Positions 54,986 to 64,000 of a DNA stretch of 64,000 bases are shown in pieces. The stretch lies in contig NZ_WIDQ01000008.1 in NCBI RefSeq assembly GCF_009495745.1, positions 62,001-126,000 on the forward strand, given 5' to 3'. The notes under the pieces were generated by a model that worked only from the letters and a program-made list of their open reading frames with translations, was not told the DNA's origin and did not search any database. A program made the translations under genes and the position numbers. Source of the stretch: Niveispirillum sp. SYP-B3756. GTDB taxonomy: Bacteria > Pseudomonadota > Alphaproteobacteria > Azospirillales > Azospirillaceae. Within the stretch, counting starts at the first letter, position 1. Each line of letters begins with the position of its first letter.

Positions 54986-55001
54986 TGTTTCACGTGAAAC
55001 A
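54986..55001. promoter_or_regulatory. parS: parS site 1 (perfect)
   Basis: TGTTTCACGTGAAACA matches the ParB binding consensus at all 16 positions. It lies between the convergent dnaQ and quinone reductase genes, about 4 kb from the proposed oriC. Confidence 0.93.
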
Positions 55002-55036
55002 CCTTCTCTGTTCTTATTTCGGAAATGGGGTGTAAG

Positions 55037-56011
55037 TCACACCACCATCACCGTTGCCCCCGTCGTTGCTCGGCTTTCCAGCGCCCGATGCGCCTCGCCC
55101 GCGTCCTGCAGGGCGAAACGCTGATTGATGTTGACCTTCACCGTGCCGTCTTTCACCAGGGCGAACAGGTCGTCAGCCATGGCCAGCATCTCCGCCCTGG
55201 TCGCGGCATAATGGCCAAGTGACGGGCGGGTCAGGAACAGCCCGCCCTTTTTGTTCAGGATGCTGATATCCACGGGGGACACCGCCCCGCTGGCATTGCC
55301 GAAACTGACCATCAGGCCGCGCCGTTTCAGGCAATCCAGGCTGCGGTCAAACATATCCTTGCCGATGCTGTCATAGACCACATCGACGCCCTGCCCGCCC
55401 ATCAGCTCCCGCACCCGTGCCACCACATCCTCCTGCCGATAGAGGATGGTGTGGTGACAACCATGGGCCTGCGCCAAGGCTGCCTTCTCTGCTGAACCCA
55501 CTGTGCCAATCACCGTGGCGCCCAAGGCATTGGCCCATTGGCAGACCAGCAGCCCCACCCCGCCGGCGGCGGCATGGATCAGGATCGTGTCGCCCGACTT
55601 CACCACATAGGTCTGGCGTAACAGATATTGCGCCGTCAGCCCCTGCAGCAGCATGGCGGCGGCCGTCTGGTCATCCAGCCAGTCGGGCAGCTTGATCAAG
55701 CGCTCTGCCGGGATCAGCCTTTGTTCGGCATAGGCGCCAAGGGGGGAATTGCCATAGCCGACCCTGTCACCCGGCGCCAGATAATCCACCCCCGGCCCCA
55801 CCGCCAGCACCCGGCCCGCCCCTTCCATGCCCGGGGTGAAGGGTAAGGGGGCGGCATAGAGCCCGGTGCGGAAATAGACGTCGATGAAGTTCAACCCCAC
55901 CGCCTTGTGCTGGATCAGCACCTCCCCCGCTGCAGGCTTGCCGACGGTCACGGGCTCCCAGCGCAGCATCTCCGGCCCACCATGGCTATGCACGCGGATG
56001 GCATGGGTCAT
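55037..56011 (-). CDS. NADPH:quinone reductase family oxidoreductase
   Basis: The 324-residue protein is a zinc-free medium-chain dehydrogenase of the quinone reductase group. It has GLNFIDVYFRTGLY, the nucleotide-binding segment ILIHAAAGGVGLLVCQWANAL and DVVYDSIGKDMFDRSLDCL. Lack of the zinc-binding cysteine lobe and the VGLNFIDVY motif separate it from alcohol dehydrogenases. Start: MTHAIRVHSHGG at 56011. It is convergent with dnaQ. Confidence 0.92.
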   Translation of the reverse strand: MTHAIRVHSHGGPEMLRWEPVTVGKPAAGEVLIQHKAVGLNFIDVYFRTGLYAAPLPFTPGMEGAGRVLAVGPGVDYLAPGDRVGYGNSPLGAYAEQRLIPAERLIKLPDWLDDQTAAAMLLQGLTAQYLLRQTYVVKSGDTILIHAAAGGVGLLVCQWANALGATVIGTVGSAEKAALAQAHGCHHTILYRQEDVVARVRELMGGQGVDVVYDSIGKDMFDRSLDCLKRRGLMVSFGNASGAVSPVDISILNKKGGLFLTRPSLGHYAATRAEMLAMADDLFALVKDGTVKVNINQRFALQDAGEAHRALESRATTGATVMVV

Positions 56012-56025
56012 CACTTCACTCCTGC

Positions 56026-56059
56026 GGAAAAGAAAAGGGCCGGCACAATGGCCGGCCCT
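56026..56059 (-). terminator. Intrinsic terminator of the dienelactone hydrolase gene
   Basis: AGGGCCGGC (56036-56044) pairs with GCCGGCCCT (56051-56059). On the minus strand it is followed by TTTCTTTT. It lies between the hydrolase (ends 56121) and the quinone reductase gene. Confidence 0.85.
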
Positions 56060-56120
56060 GATCATGCAAGCGGGAACACTCAGCCTCTGCGATGATCATC
56101 ACAGGGCGTGTCGTTCATCA

Positions 56121-56816
56121 TCACGCCAGATGCTTGGCGAAGAATTCCGCCGTGCGGCCATGGGCGATGGTGGCGGCCCGCTCATCATAATGTTTGCCAC
56201 CGATACGGGTGAAGGCATGGTCCTGGCCTTCATAGGTGTGGATTTCCACCAGCGCGTTGCTGGCCAGTGTCTCGCGGATCTTGGCCTGCGCCTCCGGCGG
56301 CACGAAACCATCCTTCTCCGCAATATGCATCAGCAGCGGATGCACGATGGCGGAAGCTTCGCCCAAGCTACCCTCGATCCCCACCCCATAATAACTCACA
56401 TTGGCGTCGGCATCCGTTCGCGTGGCCATCAGAAAGGCCAGCTTGCCGCCCAAGCAGAAGCCGACGGAACCCACCTTGCCGCTGACACCGGGATGGGCGC
56501 GGATGAATTCCAGCGTGGCTTCCAGATCTTCCACGCCCTTTGTTTCATTGAAACCTTGATACAGGGCGAAGGCCTTCTGCCATTCCTCTTCCGTCTGGTC
56601 GGTGATGGAAACGCCGGGCTCCTGTCGCCAGAAAAGGTCGGGGGCAATGGCGAAATAACCCTGCGCTGCGTACTTGTCGCAAATGGTGCGCAGGTTGGCG
56701 TTCACGCCGAAAATTTCCTGAATAACGATGATCGCTGCGCCCTTGCCCCCGGCAGGGGCGGCAAGATAGGCATTGAAGCTGCCGCCATCATTGGCCTGGA
56801 TCGTGACCTCGGTCAT
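56121..56816 (-). CDS. Dienelactone hydrolase family protein
   Basis: The 231-residue alpha/beta hydrolase has the nucleophile Cys in GSVGFCLGGKLAFL, an opening of AIIVIQEIFGVNANLRTICD, and the catalytic His in EGQDHAFTRIGG. These positions match the dienelactone hydrolase triad. Hydrolysis of lactone or ester substrates is likely, with the natural substrate unknown. It is followed by its own terminator. Confidence 0.92.
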   Translation of the reverse strand: MTEVTIQANDGGSFNAYLAAPAGGKGAAIIVIQEIFGVNANLRTICDKYAAQGYFAIAPDLFWRQEPGVSITDQTEEEWQKAFALYQGFNETKGVEDLEATLEFIRAHPGVSGKVGSVGFCLGGKLAFLMATRTDADANVSYYGVGIEGSLGEASAIVHPLLMHIAEKDGFVPPEAQAKIRETLASNALVEIHTYEGQDHAFTRIGGKHYDERAATIAHGRTAEFFAKHLA

Positions 56817-56887
56817 GGGAAAAATCCTTCACAAGGAGGTGGTGAAAAAGCGTCGGATGAAAGCACTGACATAAGGGCCCCGACTAT

Positions 56888-58930
56888 TTACGCCCCAAGC
56901 AGGCGACGCAGTTCTTCGGGCCCCGTCACGGGTAACGAACAGCTTTGCTGACGACATACGTAAGCCGTCGCCAGATTGTTAACCATAGCCTTTCCAGTGG
57001 CTGGATGTCCGGGGGGAATTTCTTCACCCGGTGAAAAATGCAGACTGATCAGGTTGGGCAATGACAGGCTGTTGGCCGCCTGCTGCAGGGCCTGCCTCCC
57101 TGCCTCCCCTGGTTGCCCGATCAGCACCAATTGGATGCCGTTACGGTGCAGGTCAATGCCATTCAGATAGGTTGCCAGCGGGAAAAAGTTGCGTCCCACC
57201 TCCCCGGCAAAGGCGGTGATCAGGGCGTCGGCCTGCTGGCGATATTCATCCTTGCCGGTGATGGACCAGAGGCGGCTGAACAGCCCGACCAGGGTGCCAT
57301 TACCTGCAGGCACGGCATTATCATGGGCATGGCGCGGCCGCATGATCAGCCCGGTGGCATCGTCGGCGGTAACGAAATAGCCGCCATCGGCCTCATCATG
57401 GAAATGCTTCTCGATCAGGTTGACCCAACGCTCCGCCTGATCCAGGAAACGGCGTTCCCCGGTGGCCTCATAGAGCGCCGTGGCCCCGCGGGCCATGTTG
57501 GCATGGTCTTCCAGCGTGCCATCATGCCGGGCGCGGCCTTCTCGCCAGCTATGGTACAGCCGCCCATCGGGCCGGGTCATCTGTTTGCTGACAAAGGCGA
57601 AGGCGGTGCGGGCCGCCCCCAGCCAGTCGGCCCGCTCAAACAGAACCGCCGCCTTGGCCATGGCGGCGATCATCAGCCCGTTCCAGTCGGCCAGCACCTT
57701 GTCATCCCAGCCGGGCCGCACCCGGTCGGCACGGGCCTGCAGCAGAATGGCGCGGCAGCGGGCCAACCTTTCTTCCGTCGCCGGATCGGCCAGCCCCGCC
57801 TGCCCCATGCGGGTCAGGATATTATGACCTTCCCAATTGCCCTCTGCCGTCACGCCATAGGTCTGGCAAAACAGGTCGAGATCATCGGCCGGCAGCAGGC
57901 GTTGGATTTCCGACCGGGTCCAGACATAAAAGCGACCTTCCTCCCCCTCGCTGTCGGCATCCAGGGTGGCGGCGAAACCGCCGCCTTCGGCCACCATCTC
58001 CCGCAATACCCAGCCGATGGTTTCTTCGATCCTTGTGGCCAGCAGGGGGTTGCGCGTCTCCGCCCAGACCAGGGCCATCAGCTCCACCAGCTGGGCATTG
58101 TCATAGAGCATCTTTTCGAAATGCGGCACCAGCCACATCTCATCCGTGGAATAGCGGGCGAAGCCGCCACCCAGATGATCATAGATGCCGCCCTGCGCCA
58201 TGCAGGACAGCGTATGGGTGACGGCGGCGCTGAATTCCGGCTTGCCGCTCAACCGATAGGCCCGCCAAAGCAGTTCGAAGATGGAGGGTTGGGGGAATTT
58301 CGGGGCCTCCCCAATGCCGCCCCAGCGCGGGTCGATTTCCCGCACCAACTGCCCCGCCACCTGCACCAGCGCATCGGGCCCGACATCGCTGCCCGGCCGG
58401 CCCTGGGCCAGCCGCAACATGGCATCGCGCAATGCTGCGACATTGCGCTGAACCTTGTCCGGTTCCCTGGCATAGGTTGCCGCCACCCCGCGCAGCACAT
58501 CGGGGAAACCGGCACGGCCCCAGCGGGCCTCCGGCGGGAAATAGGTGCCGCCCCAGAAGGGCTGCCCATCGGGGGTCAGGAACATGGTCAGCGGCCAGCC
58601 GCCCTGCTGCCCCAGCAGCGCCAAGGCCTGCTGATAGATCTGGTCAATGTCCGGTCGCTCCTCCCGGTCCACCTTGATATTGATGAACAGCTGGTTCATC
58701 AGCTCGGCAATGGCGGGATTCTCAAAACTCTCATGCGCCATCACATGACACCAATGACAGGCGGCATAGCCGACCGACAGCAGGATGGGTTTCCCCTCCG
58801 CCTTGGCCTTGGCCAGCGCCTCTGGCCCCCAGGCCAGCCAGTGGACAGGGTTGTCCTTATGCTGCAGAAGATAGGGGCTGGTTTCTTCCCGCAGCCGGTT
58901 GCCGCTGGTGCTGCTGGTCTGTGTGGACAT
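56888..58930 (-). CDS. Thioredoxin-domain protein of the DUF255/YyaL family
   Basis: The 680-residue protein has an N-terminal thioredoxin-like domain with CHWC in [17 protein letters not shown], and a long C-terminal six-hairpin (alpha/alpha) domain with [20 protein letters not shown] and [17 protein letters not shown]. The family is widespread and its function is not settled. It lies just upstream of the dienelactone hydrolase gene on the same strand and is divergent from the DUF6489 gene. Confidence 0.93.
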   Translation of the reverse strand: MSTQTSSTSGNRLREETSPYLLQHKDNPVHWLAWGPEALAKAKAEGKPILLSVGYAACHWCHVMAHESFENPAIAELMNQLFINIKVDREERPDIDQIYQQALALLGQQGGWPLTMFLTPDGQPFWGGTYFPPEARWGRAGFPDVLRGVAATYAREPDKVQRNVAALRDAMLRLAQGRPGSDVGPDALVQVAGQLVREIDPRWGGIGEAPKFPQPSIFELLWRAYRLSGKPEFSAAVTHTLSCMAQGGIYDHLGGGFARYSTDEMWLVPHFEKMLYDNAQLVELMALVWAETRNPLLATRIEETIGWVLREMVAEGGGFAATLDADSEGEEGRFYVWTRSEIQRLLPADDLDLFCQTYGVTAEGNWEGHNILTRMGQAGLADPATEERLARCRAILLQARADRVRPGWDDKVLADWNGLMIAAMAKAAVLFERADWLGAARTAFAFVSKQMTRPDGRLYHSWREGRARHDGTLEDHANMARGATALYEATGERRFLDQAERWVNLIEKHFHDEADGGYFVTADDATGLIMRPRHAHDNAVPAGNGTLVGLFSRLWSITGKDEYRQQADALITAFAGEVGRNFFPLATYLNGIDLHRNGIQLVLIGQPGEAGRQALQQAANSLSLPNLISLHFSPGEEIPPGHPATGKAMVNNLATAYVCRQQSCSLPVTGPEELRRLLGA

Positions 58931-59115
58931 TGTTCTCTCCTGGGCGCTGCCACGCCTTTGCTCTTTTCAGGCCATTCTGCCAGACAAACGCGTCAGGCCC
59001 ATGACTCTCATTTAGTTTATCCTTGTGTTGAACCCAGGGTGCGGGAAAAATCCAGTCGAAACGGGAACATGGCCGGCGCACATCGTCGCGCCGGCAACAG
59101 GGCGGAAGGTGCGGG

Positions 59116-59376
59116 ATGAAGGTGACGATCGATATCGACTGCACACCGGAGGAGGCGCGGACCTTCATGGGTCTGCCCGATGTGCAGCCCATGCAACAGG
59201 CGCTGATGCGGCAGATGCAGGATCAGCTTTCCGCCAATATCGCCGCCATGGACCCGGAAACCATGTTCAAGACCTGGCTGCCCATGGGGCTGCAGGGCTT
59301 TGAACAGCTCCAGAAATTGATGTGGTCGCAGATGTCCAACGCCATGGGCACCGGGCCGAAGGATGGCAAAAGGTGA
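59116..59376 (+). CDS. DUF6489 family small protein
   Basis: The 86-residue protein starts MKVTIDIDCTPEEARTFMGL and is followed by a helix rich in Met and Gln (QALMRQMQDQLSANIAAM) and MFKTWLPMGLQGFEQLQKLM. This matches the DUF6489 family of alphaproteobacteria, with no known role. The following ferredoxin-like gene starts with GTG inside its stop (GTGA), so the two are translated together. Confidence 0.85.
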   Translation: MKVTIDIDCTPEEARTFMGLPDVQPMQQALMRQMQDQLSANIAAMDPETMFKTWLPMGLQGFEQLQKLMWSQMSNAMGTGPKDGKR

Positions 59377-59741
59377 CCGACGATCCCGCCCTGTATTTCC
59401 GCGCCCATGTGTTCTGCTGCACCAATGAGCGGGAGCCGGGCCACCCCCGTGGCTGCTGCCGCGAGAAGGGTGCCGACGAACTGCGCGACTATATGAAGAA
59501 GAAGGCCACCGGCCTGGGTCTGGGCAAGCAGGTGCGTATCAACAATGCCGGCTGTCTGGACCGCTGCGAGTTGGGGCCGTGTCTGGTGATCTATCCGGAA
59601 GGGGTCTGGTACACATTCCGCGACAAGGCGGACATTGATGAGATCCTGCAGACCCATCTGGTGGAAGGGGCGCGGGTGGAACGGTTGATGCTGCAGCCGC
59701 AAGACAAGAAGCCCGAAGATATTGCCGCCCGTCAGGGCTGA
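59373..59741 (+). CDS. (2Fe-2S) ferredoxin domain protein (thioredoxin-like type)
   Basis: The 122-residue protein has four cysteines in the pattern FCCTNERE ... RGCC ... NNAGCLDRCELGPCLV, which matches thioredoxin-like 2Fe-2S ferredoxins. The start is a GTG that overlaps the previous stop codon; the alternative ATG at 59322 lies inside DUF6489. It carries electrons or senses redox state, with the partner unknown. A parS site lies between its stop and mnmE. Confidence 0.86.
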   Translation: MTDDPALYFRAHVFCCTNEREPGHPRGCCREKGADELRDYMKKKATGLGLGKQVRINNAGCLDRCELGPCLVIYPEGVWYTFRDKADIDEILQTHLVEGARVERLMLQPQDKKPEDIAARQG

Positions 59742-59763
59742 GCCTTCCCACCGATCCCCTCCA

Positions 59764-59779
59764 TGTTCCACGTGAAACA
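59764..59779. promoter_or_regulatory. parS: parS site 2 (one mismatch)
   Basis: TGTTCCACGTGAAACA differs from the consensus at one base (position 5). It lies between the ferredoxin-like gene and mnmE, ending six bases before the mnmE ATG. It is about 9 kb from the proposed oriC. Confidence 0.85.
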
Positions 59780-59785
59780 CCGCTG

Positions 59786-61102
59786 ATGCAGGCCGATACT
59801 ATTTTTGCCCTGGCCTCTGCCGCCGGCCGTGCCGGGGTACAGGTGATCCGGATTTCCGGCCCCGCTGCAGGCCCCACCCTGCAGGCGCTGGCCGGCACCC
59901 TGCCCCGCCCGCGCATGGTCCGGCTGGCGGGCCTGACCGACCCGGGGACCGGGGAGCTGTTCGACAAGGCCCTGTTGCTCTGGTTCCCCGGCCCGGCCAG
60001 TTTTACGGGTGAGGATGTGGCGGAGCTGCATCTGCATGGCGGGCGGGCGGTGTTGACGGCGGCCACCAGCGCGCTCACCCGCTTGGGTCTGCGGGTGGCT
60101 GAACCGGGGGAGTTCAGCCGCCGGGCCTTTGAGAATGGCAAGCTGGATTTGACCGAGGCCGAGGCCATCGCCGATCTGGTGGACGCCGAAACCGCCGCGC
60201 AGCGCCGCCAGGCCCTGCGCCAGATGGAAGGCGCCTTGGGCCAGCTTTACGAGGGCTGGCGTCACCGGCTGACCCGTGCGCTGGCCCATCTGGAAGCCGA
60301 TATTGACTTCCCCGAGGAGGATTTGCCCGGCGGCCTGTCCGATGCGGTGCGCCCGGTGGTGCTGACATTGGTGGAGGAGCTATCTGCCCATCTGGCCGAT
60401 CAGGGCCGGGGGGAGCGGCTGCGCGATGGCATTTCCATCGCTATTCTGGGGGCGCCCAATGCCGGTAAATCCAGCCTGATGAACGCGATTGCGCGGCGCG
60501 ATGTGGCCATCGTCTCCAACCAGGCCGGCACGACGCGCGATGTGATTGAGGTGCAGTTGGATTTGGGCGGTTATCCGGTGCTGCTGGCCGACACGGCGGG
60601 CCTGCGCGATGCCGCCGATCAGGTGGAAAGCGAAGGCATCCGCCGGGCACTGGACCGGGCGGCCAAGGCGGACCTGAAGCTGCTGGTCTTCGATGGCCTG
60701 TCCGATCCCGACCCGGCGACGCTGGCCTTGGCCGATGCGGATGCGCTGTTGGTAATGAACAAGGCCGACCAACCGGGTGCCACGCCGCCGCTTTCCGCCC
60801 AGCCGGTGCTGCAGGTCTCCGCCCGCACCGGCGACGGGGTGCCGGCGCTGCTGCAGGCATTGACCGATGAAGTCTCCCGCCGCTACGCCCCGTCCGGTGC
60901 CCCGGCGCTGACCCGCGCCCGTCACCGGGCAGCACTGGAGGAATGCCGGGAGAACCTGCAGCGGGCGCTCTCCGCCCCCCTGCCCGAACTGGCCGCCGAA
61001 GATGTCCGCCTCGCCGCCCGCGCCCTGGGTCGCATCACCGGGCGGGTGGATGTGGAAGAATTGCTGGATGTGATCTTCCGGGATTTCTGTATTGGGAAAT
61101 AG
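59786..61102 (+). CDS. mnmE: tRNA modification GTPase MnmE
   Basis: MnmE works with MnmG to add carboxymethylaminomethyl groups to U34 of several tRNAs. The 438-residue protein has the tetrahydrofolate-binding N-terminal domain ([20 protein letters not shown]), GTPase motifs [24 protein letters not shown] and NKAD, and ends with the family's CIGK (C-terminal Cys-Ile-Gly-Lys). parS site 2 sits where its ribosome binding site would be. mnmG follows. Confidence 0.97.
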   Translation: MQADTIFALASAAGRAGVQVIRISGPAAGPTLQALAGTLPRPRMVRLAGLTDPGTGELFDKALLLWFPGPASFTGEDVAELHLHGGRAVLTAATSALTRLGLRVAEPGEFSRRAFENGKLDLTEAEAIADLVDAETAAQRRQALRQMEGALGQLYEGWRHRLTRALAHLEADIDFPEEDLPGGLSDAVRPVVLTLVEELSAHLADQGRGERLRDGISIAILGAPNAGKSSLMNAIARRDVAIVSNQAGTTRDVIEVQLDLGGYPVLLADTAGLRDAADQVESEGIRRALDRAAKADLKLLVFDGLSDPDPATLALADADALLVMNKADQPGATPPLSAQPVLQVSARTGDGVPALLQALTDEVSRRYAPSGAPALTRARHRAALEECRENLQRALSAPLPELAAEDVRLAARALGRITGRVDVEELLDVIFRDFCIGK

Positions 61103-61184
61103 CCCCACCCCAGCGGCGGCGCGCTATGACCCATGCGCACCCGCCGCTTTGACAGCCGAACCATTTCGCCGTATTTTCCGCCCC

Positions 61185-63044
61185 ATGCAGAACTATGATG
61201 TGATCGTGGTTGGCGGCGGCCATGCGGGATGCGAGGCTGCCGCTGCGGCGGCGCGTGCGGGTGCCCGCACCGCGCTGATGACCCACAAGATCGAGACCAT
61301 TGGCGAGATGTCGTGCAACCCGGCCATCGGTGGCCTGGGTAAGGGCCATCTTGTGCGGGAGATCGACGCGCTGGATGGGGTGATGGGTCGCGTCACCGAC
61401 CAGGGCGGCATCCAGTTCCGCATCCTGAACCGGTCAAAGGGCCCCGCCGTGCGCGGCCCCCGCGCCCAGGCTGACCGCAAGCTTTACCGCAACGCCATGC
61501 AGGCAGCATTGGCGGCGCAGGAAAACCTGACCATCATCGCAGCAGCGGTGGAAGATCTGGTGATCGACGCCGCCGGCCATTGCGCCGGTGTGGTGACGGC
61601 GACGGGCGAAACCATCCGCGCCGGTGCCGTGGTGCTGACCACCGGCACCTTCCTGCGCGGCCTGATCCATATTGGTGAAGAGAAAATTCCCGCTGGCCGT
61701 GTGGGCGAAGCCCCGGCCCTGGGCCTGTCCGACACGCTGGAACGGGTGGGCTTTACCCTGGGCCGGTTGAAGACCGGCACGCCGCCCCGGCTGGACGGCA
61801 AGACCATTGACTGGGCCGGGCTGGAGGCACAGCCGGGTGACATGCCGCCGCCGCCCTTCTCCACCCTTACCCGTGCCATCACCACACCGCAGATCGATTG
61901 CGCCATCACCTATACGACGGAGGCGGTGCATCGCATCATCCGGGAGAATATCCACCGGGCGCCGATGTATTCCGGCCAGATCGAAGGCATTGGCCCGCGC
62001 TATTGCCCCAGCGTGGAAGACAAGATTGTCCGCTTCGCCGACAAGGACCGGCACCAGATTTTCCTGGAACCGGAGGGACTGGATGATGACACGGTTTACC
62101 CCAACGGCATCTCCACCAGCCTGCCGCGTGATGTGCAGCTGGAAATCCTGAAGCACATCCCCGGCCTGGAACAGGTGCGGATGATCCGGCCCGGCTATGC
62201 CATCGAGTATGATTATATCGATCCCCGCGAGCTGACCCGCACGCTGGAGACACGCCGCCTGCCCCGCCTGTTCCTGGCTGGGCAGATCAATGGTACGACC
62301 GGGTATGAGGAAGCGGCGGCCCAGGGGTTGATCGCTGGCATCAATGCCGCCTTGGCCGTCGCTGGTTCTGCCCCCTTCGTGCTGGACCGGGCGGAAGCCT
62401 ATATCGGGGTGCTGATCGACGACCTGATCACGCGCGGCACCAACGAGCCCTACCGCATGTTCACCAGCCGGGCGGAGTATCGCCTGTTGCTGCGCGCGGA
62501 TAATGCCGACCAGCGGCTGACCGACCGGGGCCTGTCCATCAGCGTCATCGGCGCCGAGCGTGCCGCCCATTGGGCGGGCAAGAAGCAGGCGCTGGCTGAG
62601 GCGCGCGCCCTGGTCACCGGCCTGTCGGCCACCCCGAACGAGCTGGAAAAGCACGGGCTGCATATTAACAAGGATGGCGTCCGCCGGACGGCGCTGGACT
62701 TGTTGCGCTATCCTGAGATTGATTTCCCCCGTCTCTGCCAGGTCTGGCCGGAACTGAACAGTCTGTCGCCAGACATTGCCGAACAGGTGGAAATCGACGG
62801 CAAGTACGCCGGATATCTGGACCGTCAGGAAGCCGATATCCGCGCCTTCCGCAAGGATGAGGCGTTGGAACTGCCGACGGATCTGGACCCGGACAGCATC
62901 GCCTCCCTCTCTGCCGAAATCCGGCAGAAACTGCGCAATGCCAAGCCGGCTACCCTGGGGGCTGCTGCCCGTATTCCCGGCATGACGCCTGCAGCGCTGA
63001 CCGCCCTGTTGCGCCATGTGAGGAAGCGGCATACAGCCGCTTGA
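61185..63044 (+). CDS. mnmG: tRNA uridine 5-carboxymethylaminomethyl modification enzyme MnmG
   Basis: MnmG is the FAD-dependent partner of MnmE. The 619-residue protein starts [20 protein letters not shown] with the FAD-binding GGGHAG, and has [33 protein letters not shown] and [17 protein letters not shown]. Length is normal. The stop codon lies inside the first unit of an 8-bp tandem repeat. rsmG follows on the same strand. Confidence 0.97.
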   Translation: MQNYDVIVVGGGHAGCEAAAAAARAGARTALMTHKIETIGEMSCNPAIGGLGKGHLVREIDALDGVMGRVTDQGGIQFRILNRSKGPAVRGPRAQADRKLYRNAMQAALAAQENLTIIAAAVEDLVIDAAGHCAGVVTATGETIRAGAVVLTTGTFLRGLIHIGEEKIPAGRVGEAPALGLSDTLERVGFTLGRLKTGTPPRLDGKTIDWAGLEAQPGDMPPPPFSTLTRAITTPQIDCAITYTTEAVHRIIRENIHRAPMYSGQIEGIGPRYCPSVEDKIVRFADKDRHQIFLEPEGLDDDTVYPNGISTSLPRDVQLEILKHIPGLEQVRMIRPGYAIEYDYIDPRELTRTLETRRLPRLFLAGQINGTTGYEEAAAQGLIAGINAALAVAGSAPFVLDRAEAYIGVLIDDLITRGTNEPYRMFTSRAEYRLLLRADNADQRLTDRGLSISVIGAERAAHWAGKKQALAEARALVTGLSATPNELEKHGLHINKDGVRRTALDLLRYPEIDFPRLCQVWPELNSLSPDIAEQVEIDGKYAGYLDRQEADIRAFRKDEALELPTDLDPDSIASLSAEIRQKLRNAKPATLGAAARIPGMTPAALTALLRHVRKRHTAA

Positions 63045-63100
63045 TCGCTTGATCGCTTGATCGCTTGATCGCTTGATCGCTTGATCGCTTGATCGCTTGA
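63038..63100. repeat. 8-bp tandem repeat across the mnmG stop codon
   Basis: CGCTTGAT is repeated seven times exactly (63038-63093), followed by a partial CGCTTGA. The mnmG stop (TGA, 63042-63044) is inside the first unit. The number of units may vary between strains. Confidence 0.95.
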
Positions 63101-63158
63101 CGGCGGGGGGCTGGCTTCGCTATCGCTGGCCCCCGTTCCATTGCCTTAGAGGATGCTG

Positions 63159-63764
63159 ATGACCCCGGCGCAGTTCCAGGCCCGTTTCAGTGTTTCACGT
63201 GAAACACTGGAAAAGCTGCAGGTCTATGAGGCTCAACTGCGCAAGTGGAACCCGGCCATCAATCTGGTCGCCAAGAGCACCCTGGATGATATTTGGAGTC
63301 GGCATCTGGCCGACTCCGCCCAGTTATTTGAGCTGGTTCCTGCAGGAACCCAGGTTCAGGTCGATCTGGGATCGGGGGCCGGCTTCCCCGGTCTGGTGCT
63401 GGCCATCATGGGGGTGCCCTCGGTGCATCTGGTGGAATCGGATGTGCGCAAGGCAGCCTTTCTGCGGGAAACCGCCCGGCTGACGGGGGCACCGGCCACC
63501 GTCCATGCCATGCGGATCGAGGTAGCGGAGGTGCCGCCGGCGGATGTGGTTTCCGCCCGCGCGCTGGCGGAACTGACCATGCTGTTGCCTTGGGCGCACC
63601 GCTTGTTAAAAAAGGATGGTGTTTGCCTGTTCCCAAAGGGCAAGACCGCTGAGGATGAATTGACCGCCGTGCGGGATTCCTGGAATATGCAGATTGAGCG
63701 TTTCCCCAGCCAGACTGACGCGGCGGGCACTTTGCTTCGCCTGTCCGACATTTCTCCGCGCTGA
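63159..63764 (+). CDS. rsmG: 16S rRNA (guanine-527-N7) methyltransferase
   Basis: RsmG (GidB) methylates G527 of 16S rRNA. The 201-residue protein has VDLGSGAGFPGLVLAIM, the SAM-binding site, and the family's LRKWNPAINLVAKST near the N-terminus. The start at 63159 has GAGG seven bases upstream; an ATG at 63153 is too close to the same site. A perfect parS site lies within codons for SVSRETL. parA follows. Confidence 0.95.
   Translation: MTPAQFQARFSVSRETLEKLQVYEAQLRKWNPAINLVAKSTLDDIWSRHLADSAQLFELVPAGTQVQVDLGSGAGFPGLVLAIMGVPSVHLVESDVRKAAFLRETARLTGAPATVHAMRIEVAEVPPADVVSARALAELTMLLPWAHRLLKKDGVCLFPKGKTAEDELTAVRDSWNMQIERFPSQTDAAGTLLRLSDISPR
63191..63206. promoter_or_regulatory. parS: parS site 3 (perfect, inside rsmG)
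   Basis: TGTTTCACGTGAAACA matches all 16 consensus positions and lies in the rsmG coding sequence near residues 11-16. It is about 12 kb from the proposed oriC and 0.6 kb before parA. Confidence 0.93.
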
Positions 63765-63809
63765 TCCGCGTCACGCGCGCCAAACCGAGGTTGAACGAGA
63801 GTGTCGAGC

Positions 63810-64000
63810 ATGTCCCTGCCCATTCCGGCCACCCGTGCCCATATCATCGCGCTTGCCAATCAGAAGGGCGGCGTGGGGAAAACCACCACCACCATCAACC
63901 TGGCTACCGCCCTGGCGGCGGTGGGCAAGCGTGTGCTGATCATCGATAATGATCCGCAGGGCAATGCCTCCACCGGCCTGGGCATTCCCCAGTCCAACCG
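63810..64000 (+). CDS. parA: Chromosome partitioning ATPase ParA, N-terminal part
   Basis: ParA is the Walker-type ATPase that moves parS/ParB complexes during chromosome segregation. The 63 residues present contain the deviant Walker [18 protein letters not shown] and [17 protein letters not shown]. The gene continues beyond the window end. Its place after mnmE-mnmG-rsmG with parS sites nearby is the usual order. Confidence 0.96.
   Translation, partial: MSLPIPATRAHIIALANQKGGVGKTTTTINLATALAAVGKRVLIIDNDPQGNASTGLGIPQSN

Noticed and set aside
57113-59119. Plus-strand open frame of 668 codons
   Set aside because: It is antisense to the DUF255 thioredoxin-domain gene and shows no family motif; the composition (His, Gln, Gly) is that of a shadow frame.

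Overview
The window is chromosomal DNA of a GC-rich alphaproteobacterium. The gene set and gene order fit the Rhodospirillales/Azospirillales (an Azospirillum, Niveispirillum or Nitrospirillum-like organism); this is inferred from the RegB/RegA pair, the his cluster, TIGR02186 next to TauE, MucR, DUF4167 and the hemE | PPSR-maf-aroE-coaE-dnaQ order. No rRNA, tRNA, CRISPR array, prophage or insertion sequence was found.

Layout. 1-5.4 kb: the end of a Tim44-like gene, mltA, two small unknown genes, and the minus-strand run argD-argF-hslO. 5.7-8.5 kb: a bactofilin, a pentapeptide-repeat/PilZ fusion and a DUF599 membrane protein. 8.8-20.2 kb: murJ, trpS, pcp, a TauE/TIGR02186 pair, a universal stress protein, meaB, a PilZ protein, an Atm1-type ABC exporter, upp and a SIMPL protein. 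20.2-22.4 kb: the redox two-component system RegB/RegA. 22.4-27.6 kb: an ABC ATPase and the tightly packed hisB-hisH-GNAT-hisA-hisF-hisE-HIT cluster. 27.9-37.3 kb: a chemoreceptor behind an AT-rich leader, DUF4167, prmC, a SUV3-like helicase, a DMT exporter, bolA and two unknown genes. 37.5-43.7 kb: glnD, then an XRE-GNAT-SDR cassette flanked by copies of a structured repeat, then mucR. 43.7-49.7 kb: tusA-like, tsaB-rimI, ddpX, a RutE-type reductase, a Bax-like protein, nfuA and a degenerate ferrochelatase-like gene.

Replication and segregation region, 49.7-64 kb. The 474-bp gap between the divergent genes hemE and PPSR corresponds to the position of the Caulobacter origin. It carries one perfect DnaA box, several near-matches and an AT-rich tract, so it is the probable oriC. 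PPSR, maf, aroE, coaE and dnaQ follow. Further on lie mnmE, mnmG, rsmG and the start of parA. Three parS sites (two perfect, one with a single mismatch) lie 4-12 kb from the putative oriC, and one of them is inside the rsmG coding sequence.

Most genes are housekeeping. The points most worth following are the ferrochelatase-like protein without catalytic residues, encoded directly after hemE; the multi-hairpin repeat with compensatory stem changes and its association with the XRE-GNAT-SDR cassette; the SDR without its catalytic lysine; the pentapeptide-PilZ fusion; and the oriC/parS region.
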